Source: Umbilicaria muhlenbergii
Taxonomy: Eukaryota; Ascomycota; Lecanoromycetes; Umbilicariales; Umbilicariaceae
Length of the DNA: 64,000 bases
Direction: 5' to 3'
NCBI GenBank assembly: GCA_000611775.1
Contig: KK106982.1
Span: forward strand, 2,599,992-2,663,991
Position numbers and translations under genes: made by a program. The notes beneath the pieces are model-generated. The model was not told the origin of the DNA. It was given only the letters and a program-made list of their open reading frames with translations, and ran no database searches. Positions 12,374-21,492 of the stretch are shown here, piece by piece; the first letter of the stretch is position 1, and each line of letters starts with the position of its first letter.

Positions 12374-12727
12374 TTATAACATGGTCGTAGAGCTCTGTGG
12401 ACTTTTGCGGCTTATACTCGTTGGAGTCATACGGATTATGGTCGGGGCTTTGGCGGGGCGCAAGGCCAAGTCGTCGTTCATCGTTCCTCGTTCATCGCGT
12501 GTTGTTTTAGTGCTGACAGCAACGTGCATGTCGCTTAACGGCCCTGTGGAGGATGGCGGTGAGTGCTCCGCCTTTTGATGTCTCGATGCGCTTCCAAGTC
12601 TGAGGAGTTGGAGAGTCTCCTCCAGCTCCTCCATTCTCAGCCGCAGCAGTGTGACTGCTCCACCACCATCACCCTCAACACCACCATGTAATGCCAATCT
12701 ACCTAGCATGTCACTGGAACGGCTCAT
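12374..12727 (-). CDS. Hypothetical small protein with short amphipathic helix
   Basis: I do not recognise this frame of 117 residues. It starts at ATG 12727 (MSRSSDMLGRLALHGG), contains one Leu/Glu-rich predicted helix (LLRLRMEELEETLQLLRL, about residues 27-44), and is otherwise Ser/Thr-rich and likely disordered. It is tail-to-tail with the RNA-binding protein gene. No splice structure or domain supports it, so it could be a chance frame. Confidence 0.25.
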   Translation of the reverse strand: MSRSSDMLGRLALHGGVEGDGGGAVTLLRLRMEELEETLQLLRLGSASRHQKAEHSPPSSTGPLSDMHVAVSTKTTRDERGTMNDDLALRPAKAPTIIRMTPTSISRKSPQSSTTML

Positions 12728-13260
12728 GTTCGGGAAGCCAGTGTAGCTCACCGACTGTACATGTATGTTGGCGGCATGGCCGAGCCTAGCATCTCACCTT
12801 ATAAGGCTGCTTACTTGCGTCTGCATCTGCATCGCTCCCGGCTGCCTGGTCTTATAGACGAGCTAACGACAACCGGCCGCACGGCTGTAACGCCGCAATT
12901 GCTGACACCCTACGCGATCTTATGCCCGTCCAACAGCGGGCTTTGTATCTTGCATCTGCGTCTGCTGCTCTCTGCTGTCGAATGTATCGCGTTGTACACC
13001 GCCTCGCTGACCACCGAATACTTGGCCCTCGTTTGCTCTCCCATCACGAGAAATGTGTGCATCCACGGGCCCGGGAGGATTCAGACTCAGTCAGATGATT
13101 GATCCCTTTAACATCATGCCAATCCCCACATCGACTCTGCCCTCCTTGCCCATATATCTCACTCTTCCTCCGATGCGGCGCGGTTGACCCATCATTCGTA
13201 TTTCCCTGGTTAGATCCTGCGTATTGTGTTACTGTTAACCGGGTGACCAATCAGCGCAAT
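12728..13260. other. Intergenic, promoter side of the rhodopsin-domain gene
   Basis: No gene is supported. Several tetrapyrimidine stretches precede the ATG at 13261. Confidence 0.4.
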
Positions 13261-14832
13261 ATGGCCTTTGAAGGCCCCCCCGATACTAAACCGCAGCCAT
13301 TGGGTGTCGCTGTCATTGTCATTTGTACTGTCTTTCCTTTTCTTGCCACTGTCGCCGTCTGTCTCCGCTTCTACACTCGACGCATCAATGCTATTCGACT
13401 GAAAGCTGACGACTGGATCATACTACCCGCTCTGGTACGTTATCAATCTTCTCCGCCTGTGACTACCTTCGAATGCTGAGTGGTGATCCTAGTTCTTCAC
13501 CATCAGCACATGTGTATGCGGTATAATCGGTACGTCTCTCCCTTCTACTTGCTCAAAGTCGAAGTCACTGACATTTCGCAGCCGCGGCAGGCGGGCACGT
13601 AGGCGGACATGATGACGAAACAACCCTTCCACAGATGATAATCTGGGCAAAGGTATCTATGTCCCCTCCCAGTCATACCCCCCCGGCCACCTCAGAGCTA
13701 ACGCTCTGCCGTAAACAGGCTGTCTACGCCCTCCAAGTCGTCTACATCTGCGCCCTACCCCTAATCAAATTCTCCATCCTCCTCTTCTACAACCGACTTT
13801 TCCCCGGCCGTCGCTTCCGCATCGTGTCCTACTGTATAGCTGCATTCGTCCTCTGCTGGTGGATTGTCTTTTTCCTTACGACTGTCTTCCAATGTACGCC
13901 TATCGCGGCCAATTGGTGGGCCAACAGCTATGCCTACTGTATCGATGAATACGCCATGTACGACGTCTACTCGTCGTTGAATCTTCTCACCGATATCGTC
14001 ATCTTGGCTATGCCGTGGCCACTGGTGCTGAAGTTGCAGTTGGCGACGAGGAAGAAGGTGCAGTTATTGGGGATTTTCTTGTTGGGCAGTTTGTGAGTTC
14101 TTCCCCTCCCCCGAATAGTAATTCGACCCGCACGCCGACTCCTCCGCTGACATTGGTTCCCAAAAACTCAGTATCTGCATCTCCGGCATCGTTCATCTCG
14201 TCTACGTCATCATGCTCGCATCGGCCTGGAGTATGAACGACGAAACTCGTAAGCCCACCCCCCTCTCCACCCCCTTGTCCCGTCCCTGCCTCTCTCACCG
14301 AACCCCCCCTCGCACTCCCCAAAGTCACACACTAAGACAACAAGCAGACTACCAAGCCTACATCGCCCTCTGGTTCTCCCTCGAACCCTGCACCGGCATC
14401 ATCTGCGCCTGCCTCCCAACCCTCGCCCCCCTCTTCAAATCCCCCGCCTCCTCCCCCCGCCTCTCCTTCGCCTCCAGCCCCCGCGCCACCCTCCTCGGCA
14501 GCAGCAGCAAAACCGGCCCCCACACCCACCACAGCAGCAGCACCAGCAGTACCGCCAGCGCCGGGCCCGCAGACCCTTGGTCCCGGGACCGGAAATGCAT
14601 GCTCCGGCAGGACAGCAGCGGGGACGACTATTCGGCGTTTGCGGGGTCGCCGGTGACGGGGAATTTGACGAGTATTGAGGCGGATGTGGAGGCGAGGGCG
14701 GGGGTGCGGGAGGGGGATGGCGGGGGGGTGGAGATGGAGATGCGGGGGAAGGGAGGGGAGATGGAGATGGGGAATCGGATTTTGGTCAGGACGGATGTGG
14801 TGGTTAAGAAGAATTGGTTGCGGAGGGGTTGA
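13261..14832 (+). CDS. Integral membrane protein, fungal rhodopsin-domain/Pth11-like
   Basis: This is a seven-helix plasma-membrane protein of the fungal rhodopsin-domain family that includes Pth11-like candidate receptors; ligands are mostly unknown. Six exons (13261-13434, 13493-13529, 13582-13652, 13719-14092, 14172-14248, 14348-14832) join in phase to give 405 residues. Family marks are RFYTRRINAIRLKADDWI after TM1, KFSILLFYNRLFPGR in the TM3 region, CIDEYAMYDVYSSLNLLTDIVILAMPWPL before TM5 shown in part here, and ALWFSLEPCTGIICACLPTL in TM7 also abbreviated by position. There is no CFEM domain. The long cytosolic C-terminus is Ser-rich, then Gly/Glu-rich. DNA composition on the coding strand flips from C-rich to G-rich near 14585 and ends in a poly-G tract after the stop. 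Confidence 0.88.
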
Positions 14833-15281
14833 AGGCGGGGAAAAGGAAGGGGGGGGGGGGGGGGNGGGGGGCAGGATTCTAGCGGGTGAGCGACGCAGCC
14901 CTGAGCTCGCGCGACCCGGGTGAAGGCCGGGTGAGTGCTGGTGGCTGCCGGGTGAGGCCAGGGTGATGCATGGGTGATACCTGGGTGTTGCATGGGTGAC
15001 GCTGGGGTGACCCTTCACCCGCGACGCACCCTGGCTTGGGGGCAGTGCCTTCCTGGCCAACTCTTCGAATAGTCCAATAACCGTTCTGCATTGCTGCGCC
15101 CCCCTACTGTAGTACTATACTACGTCGTAGTCACTTGCACATGCTGAGCCCGAACTGTCCGCCGTAGACGGTACCTAATGAACACTGCGCGATTTGCAAG
15201 TCATGTGCTTTAACCGTCCTCACACCACGTAGTCCGTTACCGTTTTGATTCTTTCTATCATAGATCCCAAGATTCTATACT
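14833..15281. repeat. Poly-G tract and GGGTGA-rich minisatellite
   Basis: Right after the membrane-protein stop is a G run containing one undetermined base (14865). A cluster of GGGTGA and GGGTGT units follows at about 14885-15015, with a TCGCGCGAC palindrome-like motif at about 14910. A similar but not identical cluster lies at about 46790-46910. No gene is seen. Confidence 0.7.
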
Positions 15282-15290
15282 CATTTTTGC

Positions 15291-15944
15291 CGGCGATTTG
15301 CTAATATATACCCCGAAAAGTTTTAAAATGTTACTTTCTCCCCCAAACTCAATTATTTTTTGTTCAATACCCCCACGATGTAATTAACGTTTAGAACCAT
15401 AGAATAGACCAATTAACAAGGTCTCAATAATCTCCACCTCGCCGGCGTCATACAAATCTAACTTTTTCTTGAAAAGCTTGAAGCCTGCCACGCGTAGTCC
15501 TCAAGCCACCCCCCCTTTTCTCAAGCACTTCCTCTTGCAATTGAGTCTCCCCCTTCTTGTCGGATGTTCCTTTGACACCTAAAAAGCTCCCTCAAACCTC
15601 TCATTGTCAGAACCGTTCTTCTAGCCTAATAAAATTCAAAGGGATACTACAGCTGATGCAGTCTATGGATCATTTTTTTGGCTGTTTGACCGCAGAGGGC
15701 GTGTTTGGGGGGAGGTGAGGGGGAGGTTGGGGGGGCGGGTGGAGGGTACTCCGTATTCGCTGCAAGAAAAGCAGCCAAGAACGGAGCTTCCAAGGACGTC
15801 TAAGCCTGAAACACATAAACTAAACGCCTAAGATCAGTCTATAGAACTCAATTCTAGGGAGGGGGTATAAACTAAAAGATAATTGAGTTTGGGGGAGAAA
15901 GTAACATTTTAGAACTTTTCGGGGTATATATTAGCAAATCGCCG
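15291..15944. mobile_element. Non-autonomous DNA transposon (MITE), Mutator-like by target duplication
   Basis: Terminal inverted repeats of about 80 bp run from 15291 inward (starting CGGCGATTTGCTAATATATA) and from 15944 inward on the other strand, with only a few mismatches. They are flanked by a perfect 9-bp direct repeat, CATTTTTGC, at 15282-15290 and 15945-15953. No transposase frame lies inside the 654 bp. A 9-bp duplication with long inverted repeats is typical of Mutator-like elements; hAT (8 bp) is the alternative if one base matches by chance. Confidence 0.85.
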
Positions 15945-16085
15945 CATTTTTGCTGCGTCTGTGACTATATAGAGCTTGCAACCCTGGGCTAAGCGCTCTG
16001 GATCCCCGATTCTCTCGTTCAACTTGAAGCTAACAACACGTAGATATTGAGACGGAATCTCATATGAGAGAGACAAACGCAGCCA

Positions 16086-16721
16086 ATGACCCCCCCGAAG
16101 CGGCTACCAACAGAGCAACTCTATCATGTTGCTCCAACGGGGGACGAGGCGTACATGCAGATGCTACTGGACAACGGGGCAGACCTCGAGGCAAGGAATA
16201 TGTGGGATGAGACCGCGCTGCACCGTGCAGCATACTACGGACACGAAGGTGTGCTGCGGCTGTTGGTTAACAACGGGGCGGACCTCGAGGCCAAGGATTT
16301 AGACGACGAGACAGCACTGCATCAAGCGGCCACGAACGGTCACCGTGCGGCAGTGCGGCTGTTAGTGGAGAAGGCCGACGTCGAGACGAAAAATTGTGGG
16401 GGATACACGGCACTACACCTGGCGGCTATGAATGGTCACCTTACGGTGGTGCGGCTGCTAGTAGAGACGGGGGCCGACGTAGAGGAAACGAATAACGAAG
16501 GAGAGACGGCACTGCATCAAGCGGCCAGGATTGGTCACGACACGGTGGTGCAGCTACTGCTGGAGAAAGGAGCCGGCGTCGAGGCAAAGACCAAGGAAGG
16601 AAAGACGGCGCTACAGCAGGCCGTCAGGAACGGGCATGAGGGGGTCGTGGGGCAGCTGCGCGAACACATGGGCAAGCACTCGAGCTCCGAAAGAGTGGAT
16701 GGCAACGGCGCAGCTATATGA
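16086..16721 (+). CDS. Ankyrin-repeat protein, probably truncated
   Basis: This is a cytosolic protein-interaction scaffold. The 211-residue frame contains about five ankyrin repeats, each with a TALHxAAxxGH core (for example ETALHRAAYYGHEGV, YTALHLAAMNGHLTV). Nothing but repeats is present, so the partner or role cannot be told. The last 20 residues (after LREHMGKHSS) do not fit a repeat. Ankyrin-like sequence resumes downstream in another frame at 16739-16870 (VVRLLLDDGPGVKAKNT, then a stop, then ALRRAAYYG). The gene therefore looks like the front part of a longer ankyrin array broken by frameshifts and a stop. It lies between the MITE and a zinc-finger gene at the edge of the transposon-rich island. 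Confidence 0.6.
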   Translation: MTPPKRLPTEQLYHVAPTGDEAYMQMLLDNGADLEARNMWDETALHRAAYYGHEGVLRLLVNNGADLEAKDLDDETALHQAATNGHRAAVRLLVEKADVETKNCGGYTALHLAAMNGHLTVVRLLVETGADVEETNNEGETALHQAARIGHDTVVQLLLEKGAGVEAKTKEGKTALQQAVRNGHEGVVGQLREHMGKHSSSERVDGNGAAI

Positions 16722-17219
16722 TGCGTCCGGGGGGCGAGGACTGGAGTGTGGTGCGATTGCTGCTGGATGACGGGCCAGGTGTCAAGGCGAAGAATACGTG
16801 AGAAACGACAGCGCTGCGGCGAGCAGCCTACTACGGACCCGGGGTAGTGGTGCGCCTGTTTCTTGGGGAAGGGGCCGGACGATGGTTACGACAGTAAGCG
16901 CACTCAACGGTCACAACGAGTTGAAGCTAAGGGAATCTAAGGAACGCCCCAGAGGCAGAGGAAGGAGTCTCCAAGGTGGTCTACCCGTGTCCGCCCGGGC
17001 AAGGAGAGCTGGAAATCTTCAGAATCACTGAGTGGCCCGTGCAAGGAAATTCAAAGCCTGTTCAATACAGCTCTAAGTTCGAGAAGCTAGTTCAAAGCGT
17101 TGACGACGCTGTTCCGGTATCACCCATGCCTGCCAGTGACTTCCGTCCAAAGTTCTACTCTGCGATGTCTACCTTCCCTTATTGTTAACGATAATCCCGC
17201 GTATAGTTTTCTGACTCGA
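16722..17219. pseudogene. Decayed continuation of the ankyrin array
   Basis: Two further ankyrin-like units can be read at about 16739-16870 in a frame shifted from the upstream gene and with an in-frame TGA. After about 16920 nothing recognisable is left. Confidence 0.5.
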
Positions 17220-17666
17220 TTACAGCATGCTAGGAGTATATTGGCTTCTGTGAGCAGGTGAGGCACGGTGCTGTTGCAGAGCCTGTTGACTGCCGAACGA
17301 GCGGTCGCAGTCATCACATTCGAACACGGGGGCGTGAGCTGGAGAGCTGAGATGCTGGTCCAAAGCCAGCTGACTGCCAAACGAGCGGTCGCAGTCATCA
17401 CATTCGAACACGGGGGCGTGAGCGGGAGAGCTGAGATGCTGGTCCAAAGCCAGCTGACTGCCAAACGAGCGGTCGCAGTCATCGCATTCGAACACGGGCG
17501 CATGAGCCAACGAATTCAAATGTTGGTGCAGGGCGTGTTCGCTGCTGAAAGAACGATCGTGGCCATGGCACCTATAAGTAGCTGCGTGAGCAGGGGAACT
17601 GAGGTGCCGCTGTAAAGAGCTTGATTGACTGAAGCGCCTGTCGCAGGCCACGCAATAGTATGACAT
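17220..17666 (-). CDS. Tandem C2H2 zinc-finger protein
   Basis: This is a predicted small nucleic-acid-binding protein made almost only of zinc fingers. From the ATG at 17666 (MSYYCVACDRRF) it has 148 residues and five units of 26-28 residues with spacing CX2CX12HX5H. Units 3-5 are nearly identical (FECDDCDRSFGSQ), from an 84-bp DNA repeat. Unit 2 has lost its second Cys (CHGH). The fingers are joined by SSPAHAPV rather than the usual TGEKP linker, and the H-X5-H spacing resembles RNA-binding or U1-like fingers more than classical DNA-binding ones. The frame extends upstream to 17804, but a TATATA sequence at about 17690 favours the shorter start. It is divergent from a tiny frame at 17826. 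Confidence 0.6.
   Translation of the reverse strand: MSYYCVACDRRFSQSSSLQRHLSSPAHAATYRCHGHDRSFSSEHALHQHLNSLAHAPVFECDDCDRSFGSQLALDQHLSSPAHAPVFECDDCDRSFGSQLALDQHLSSPAHAPVFECDDCDRSFGSQQALQQHRASPAHRSQYTPSML
17344..17511 (-). repeat. 84-bp tandem repeat inside the zinc-finger gene
   Basis: Two almost identical 84-bp copies (17344-17427 and 17428-17511) each encode one 28-residue zinc-finger unit. The flanking unit at 17270-17343 is a more diverged copy. Confidence 0.9.
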
Positions 17667-17825
17667 TTTGAGAGAGTTTGTCGTAGTTGTATATAGGACA
17701 ATTGTGGGTTGGGCGATACTCAATTCGATAGATATGGAGAACCTGCGAATCCTCTCAATCTCGTTCCCTATCTCTGCAACTTCATCAGATCCGTTTGATA
17801 CCAAGCGAACACCTCAAAAACCAAC

Positions 17826-17951
17826 ATGACCTCCAGTGGCGGCTTCGTCAAACTCCCCACCGATGATGAAGAGGACCGCATGCGCAAGGCAGCGGAGGAC
17901 TCTCAGAAGCGCCGAGAGGAGGCTAAAGGAAGCGGGAGATGGCGGAGCTGA
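17826..17951 (+). CDS. Very short charged frame, possible gene fragment
   Basis: ATG at 17826 opens a 41-residue frame with an acidic/basic helix (DDEEDRMRKAAEDSQKRREEA). The following sequence contains a second degenerate copy of the AEDSQKR-like segment in another frame, as if the gene had been longer and broke. The product is unknown and it may not be expressed. Confidence 0.25.
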   Translation: MTSSGGFVKLPTDDEEDRMRKAAEDSQKRREEAKGSGRWRS

Positions 17952-18650
17952 CGGAAAAGGCTGGAGAGGATTCTTAGAAGCGAAGGGGCGCCGGAGGCGG
18001 TGCCGCCGGGGCCGCGTGAGGTAGTAGAACCACTTTAAGACGCTGAGTTATGGCACCAGGTATGCTTCTGAAATTCTATCCATCTACGTAGGGTGGAAGC
18101 TTTAACAGGGACTCAGGGACGTTACGAGGGCCAGTACTGGGAGAACTCGCATGAAGGGACATCCTGTTCTTTAAGGATGTTTTCATTGGAGTTTATCTAG
18201 AGGAAGTTGGGGATTTGGGTCCCACCCATTTTTCGTAGTTGCCAATAACTGCAACTGCTCTGCTCCTCTGCATCTCCGTCTGTATGGTTGGTTGCATCCT
18301 TGCGTCCGTCCCATTATCAGCTTTGTTTCCATATTGCCAGTCACTCATTCTGGTTTTGGTGGCTGAAGAAACGAAGGATGTTTGCTCTAAGATGATATCC
18401 AGAAACTCTACTCATTAGCTACCTCGCTTAGAAAACCGAGTAGCGCACTCTTTGTATGCCTTCAACTGCTCCATCTTCATATATCTTATTCATGAGCTTG
18501 CTCATGTTAAATCTCCAGAGGGGTTCCAAATCGCGTTCGGCCGCTAGTGAAGTAGATTTTTCCGCTCCGGTGGTTTTTTTTCTGTTCAAGACTAGACTCG
18601 CTATGATCTTGGCGCTATGATCTTGGCACGAAATTCTGCGTTCTCGCTGC
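17952..18650. other. Non-coding sequence before the AT-rich island
   Basis: No gene is supported. Composition is still ordinary, with CpG present. The CpG-poor AT-rich island begins within about 18650-18900. Confidence 0.4.
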
Positions 18651-19298
18651 ATGACTATAGCTACTATGAATTGCCTTTTCTGTAGTTCTTGTAGGCGTTT
18701 GATGCCCGCAGCTGACTTTAGTCACAGAGGCTGCCAGAACCTGAAAACCTGTTCAGCTTGCAGAGCTGTGAGTTCAGGGCCCTCTTCCATGATCTTTTTA
18801 ACCAGTGTTTTAGAAGGACTCATGCTGATATGTTCATCAGCATGTTCCTACAGTACAGGATGAGTTGCATTCACTGTCAGCAAAATGCACCTGTGTAAGA
18901 CCGCCGCTCAGTGAATTGAGCCTGAACGTTCACTTTAATCATCTTGAGGTGGAAGCTGAGCAAGATAAACAAACACGTCATGTTGCTGAGGTGAAGGAAA
19001 AGAATGCACAGGCTCAACAGCATGTGCAGAATTGAGGTGATATCCTGACTTCAACACCACCTGAACAAGTTGAACAGTCTGAACAGCCTGAACAGCCTGA
19101 ACAGCTTTGTCCTCAGTGCCACTGCTCACGGTCACTCAATCAATTTCAATCATCGCAGCAGGAAAGCCCTGCTTCAAAGGTTTATGATAAGCTTTCACTT
19201 TTACCCTTTGAACTTAATGTAAGTTGTTCAGAACCTGTTCAGGTCATTTAAATTAATACTACAATTAACTTTACTTAGATTTTGCTGTTGAAACATCC
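18651..19298 (+). pseudogene. Left part of a Helitron-like element relic (Cys-rich N-terminus)
   Basis: A mutated plus-strand coding relic begins with a CX2C pair region (CLFCSSCRRLMPAADF, then KTCSACR). It continues with an open stretch carrying EQPEQ tandem units and a second CPQCHCSRSLNQF motif at about 19110. Paired C-x-x-C motifs ahead of an LPEDD-type domain are a layout I associate with fungal Helitron-like helicase proteins; this is recognition, not proof. It is interrupted at 19298 by LTR element C. The matching downstream part resumes at 39306. Confidence 0.45.
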
Positions 19299-19753
19299 TG
19301 TAAGCGTACTACCGTGAGGTAATATCTTAACTAAGGAATTATGAAGCTATGTGACAATAGTGACTTAAGCTTATAGTTGGTGGTTCGCAATAGTATGATA
19401 TTGCTAATAGGTAGAGAATTATTATTAAGAAAAAAAGTGAGACATGCTCTGACCTCATAATATATCCCTTCTGAAGTTAGCCTGCCTGAGGAAGGTTTCA
19501 TGAAGCAGTCACCTCAGTGAAGCTGCCTTCATGAGGTGTTCATTACTGAATCACATCTTCATGAGGTGTCATCAATGATGTCAACTTCTTTAATCACTTT
19601 CATGAAGTGTCAGAAGTGATGTTTATCAGCTGAGCTTCCTCATGAGATTGATTCATTAGTGAAAGTTATCTTCACAAGGCTGTGCTGTTGTTAAGCATAA
19701 TCTTTCCTATTCTGAACTAGCACCTGATGAGTTTCATACACTGAATGCTCACA
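19299..19753 (-). repeat. 3' LTR of element C
   Basis: This 455-bp copy is the same length as the right copy and differs by transitions only, as far as I compared. Confidence 0.9.
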
Positions 19754-21285
19754 TTGCCCCCCCCCTTCAAAGGCTCATGCCCTCATGAGTATGATGACAT
19801 TCACAGTTGCAAGCCTTCACTGAGAAGCGCTTCACAATGCATCAGTAACAGTTAAAAAAAAAATGACCCTGTAGGTCAGAAAAAAAAAAAATTAAAATCA
19901 TAAAAAAAATATGTTGTGAAGCTCATTAAAACTCAGTGAGAAAAAGAGTCTCCCTTCACAAGATGTTTGTGAAGTTATGATTAATTTATACACTGACTCA
20001 GTGTTCATGATGATTGTTACTCATTTAAGAGCCTGTTCAGCTGTTCATGAGGTTGTTCAGATTCACTTTACCAAGCCTCATGAATGATCTGTGCAGATCA
20101 TAAGGTCAGAGTTTTCACTGTCAGCAATCTTCACAACTTCAATCTTTCACCCCTCATCAGGTAAGTTCATGATCATGATTCTTGTGATGCTTCTTGTGAT
20201 GTTTTGCCTTCATGATGCTTGTCTTCATGATGCTTGTCTTCATGATGCTTGTCTTCATGATGCTTGCCTTCATGATGCTTGCCTTCATGATGCCTTTTCA
20301 TTAACAGTGATACAGCTCATCATGCTTCACATCAGTCACATCATCAACATTTTTAAGCAAATCATCTGTGATTCTCATTTGTTTCCTCTGTTCATGCAGG
20401 CCTCTGACTCAGCCCCTCATAATTAAACCTTTCATGAGGTAGCCCTTCATGAAGAGGCTCAGCTTCACAACTGCATCATCTCACAGCAGCTTGTTCAACT
20501 CACTGATCATGAGTAAAATCATGAGGTGATCTGTAAATGACCTTCATGATCATTCTTCATGAGAACACTTCATGACTGACCTTCATGATAATAATTGTGA
20601 AGACTGAGGACATCTCTTCTCAGGCCTGTAAATTGTGTATTGCTGTTGCTGCAGGTCATGATTTTAATCATTTTAAGAATTGTTTCCTCTCCCCTCACAT
20701 CATTAAGTGCATGAAGTGTCATTGACACATCAGCAAGATCTGCATCTTCTTTTGTATAACTTTATGATATGTTTTCATGAAGTGCTTTTGTTAACTGTTC
20801 ACAGCTTCATCTTCATCACTCTCAGCCTCATCATCTTTCTCACAGGAATTGAGTTCACCTCTGTCTTTGTTTCTGCCCCTGATCAACCCTGACCCTGAGG
20901 GTCACAAGGAGACGCGCAAGGCGCATAAGCAGAAGAAATGCTGAGTGAGCAAGGCTCATAAAGCTGCTGTGACTGCTGCTTAAGCTCAACACCTCTGTGA
21001 AGGTGAAGACTCATGAGCTTCACTGAAGGAAAATACTGCTGTGACAAACTGATAATGATTAAGATGTTTAAGTTCTTTCAGAGATAAATATCAGCTCCTG
21101 TGAGAATTTATTCTTTGTAGAACTTTAACTCTGAGTCAGACCTCTTCACAGTGTTAAAGATTAATAAGCCTCAATAAGTTGAAGTCAGTGTGACTTATTC
21201 CTTCATGAGTCTTCAGGCTTCATGAAGTGATTTCATTTTCAATTCTTCAGTAACTTAGTGCTCTGATGAGCAGAAGGAACCTTAA
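19754..21285. other. Long 3' tail of element C with 15-bp repeats
   Basis: About 1.5 kb lies between the last pol-like sequence of C and its 3' LTR. It contains about six tandem copies of CTTCATGATGCTTGT (20207-20295). A plus-strand patch around 20880-21000 keeps CpG (GACGCGCAAGGCGC at about 20911-20925) and reads as a Lys-rich peptide (KETRKAHKQKK). I cannot assign a function. It may be an extra antisense gene of C or a remnant of another insertion. Confidence 0.4.
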
Positions 21286-21492
21286 TGTTATGATTAATTA
21301 TTTCACTTCATAAGCAGATCTAGAACTGTTGCAAGAGGTGAGTTATTTGAACTTAAAAAAGTACAAAGAAGGAAGCAGTCTTGTGAGTGCAGTCATGACA
21401 TAAATGTCAAGGTGTCAAGACACACTAGTCTCAATTTAATTTAATGTCAGGTAGTTCAATATCTGTCAGTGTCAGTTGATCATGTCATAACA
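21286..21492 (-). repeat. 3' LTR of element A
   Basis: 207 bp. It differs from the right copy at about 14 positions by hand count, all transitions. Confidence 0.9.

Noticed and set aside
14885-15015. GGGTGA cluster as a telomere or interstitial telomere repeat
   Set aside because: Units are irregularly spaced and are not TTAGGG; conserved genes lie on both sides at a distance.
17270-17511. CRISPR-like regularly spaced repeats
   Set aside because: They are in-frame coding units of a zinc-finger gene in a eukaryotic genome, with no spacers.
20091-20426. Plus-strand frame with repeated LHDAC units
   Set aside because: It is made by a 15-bp tandem repeat inside dead element C; no evidence that it is a gene.
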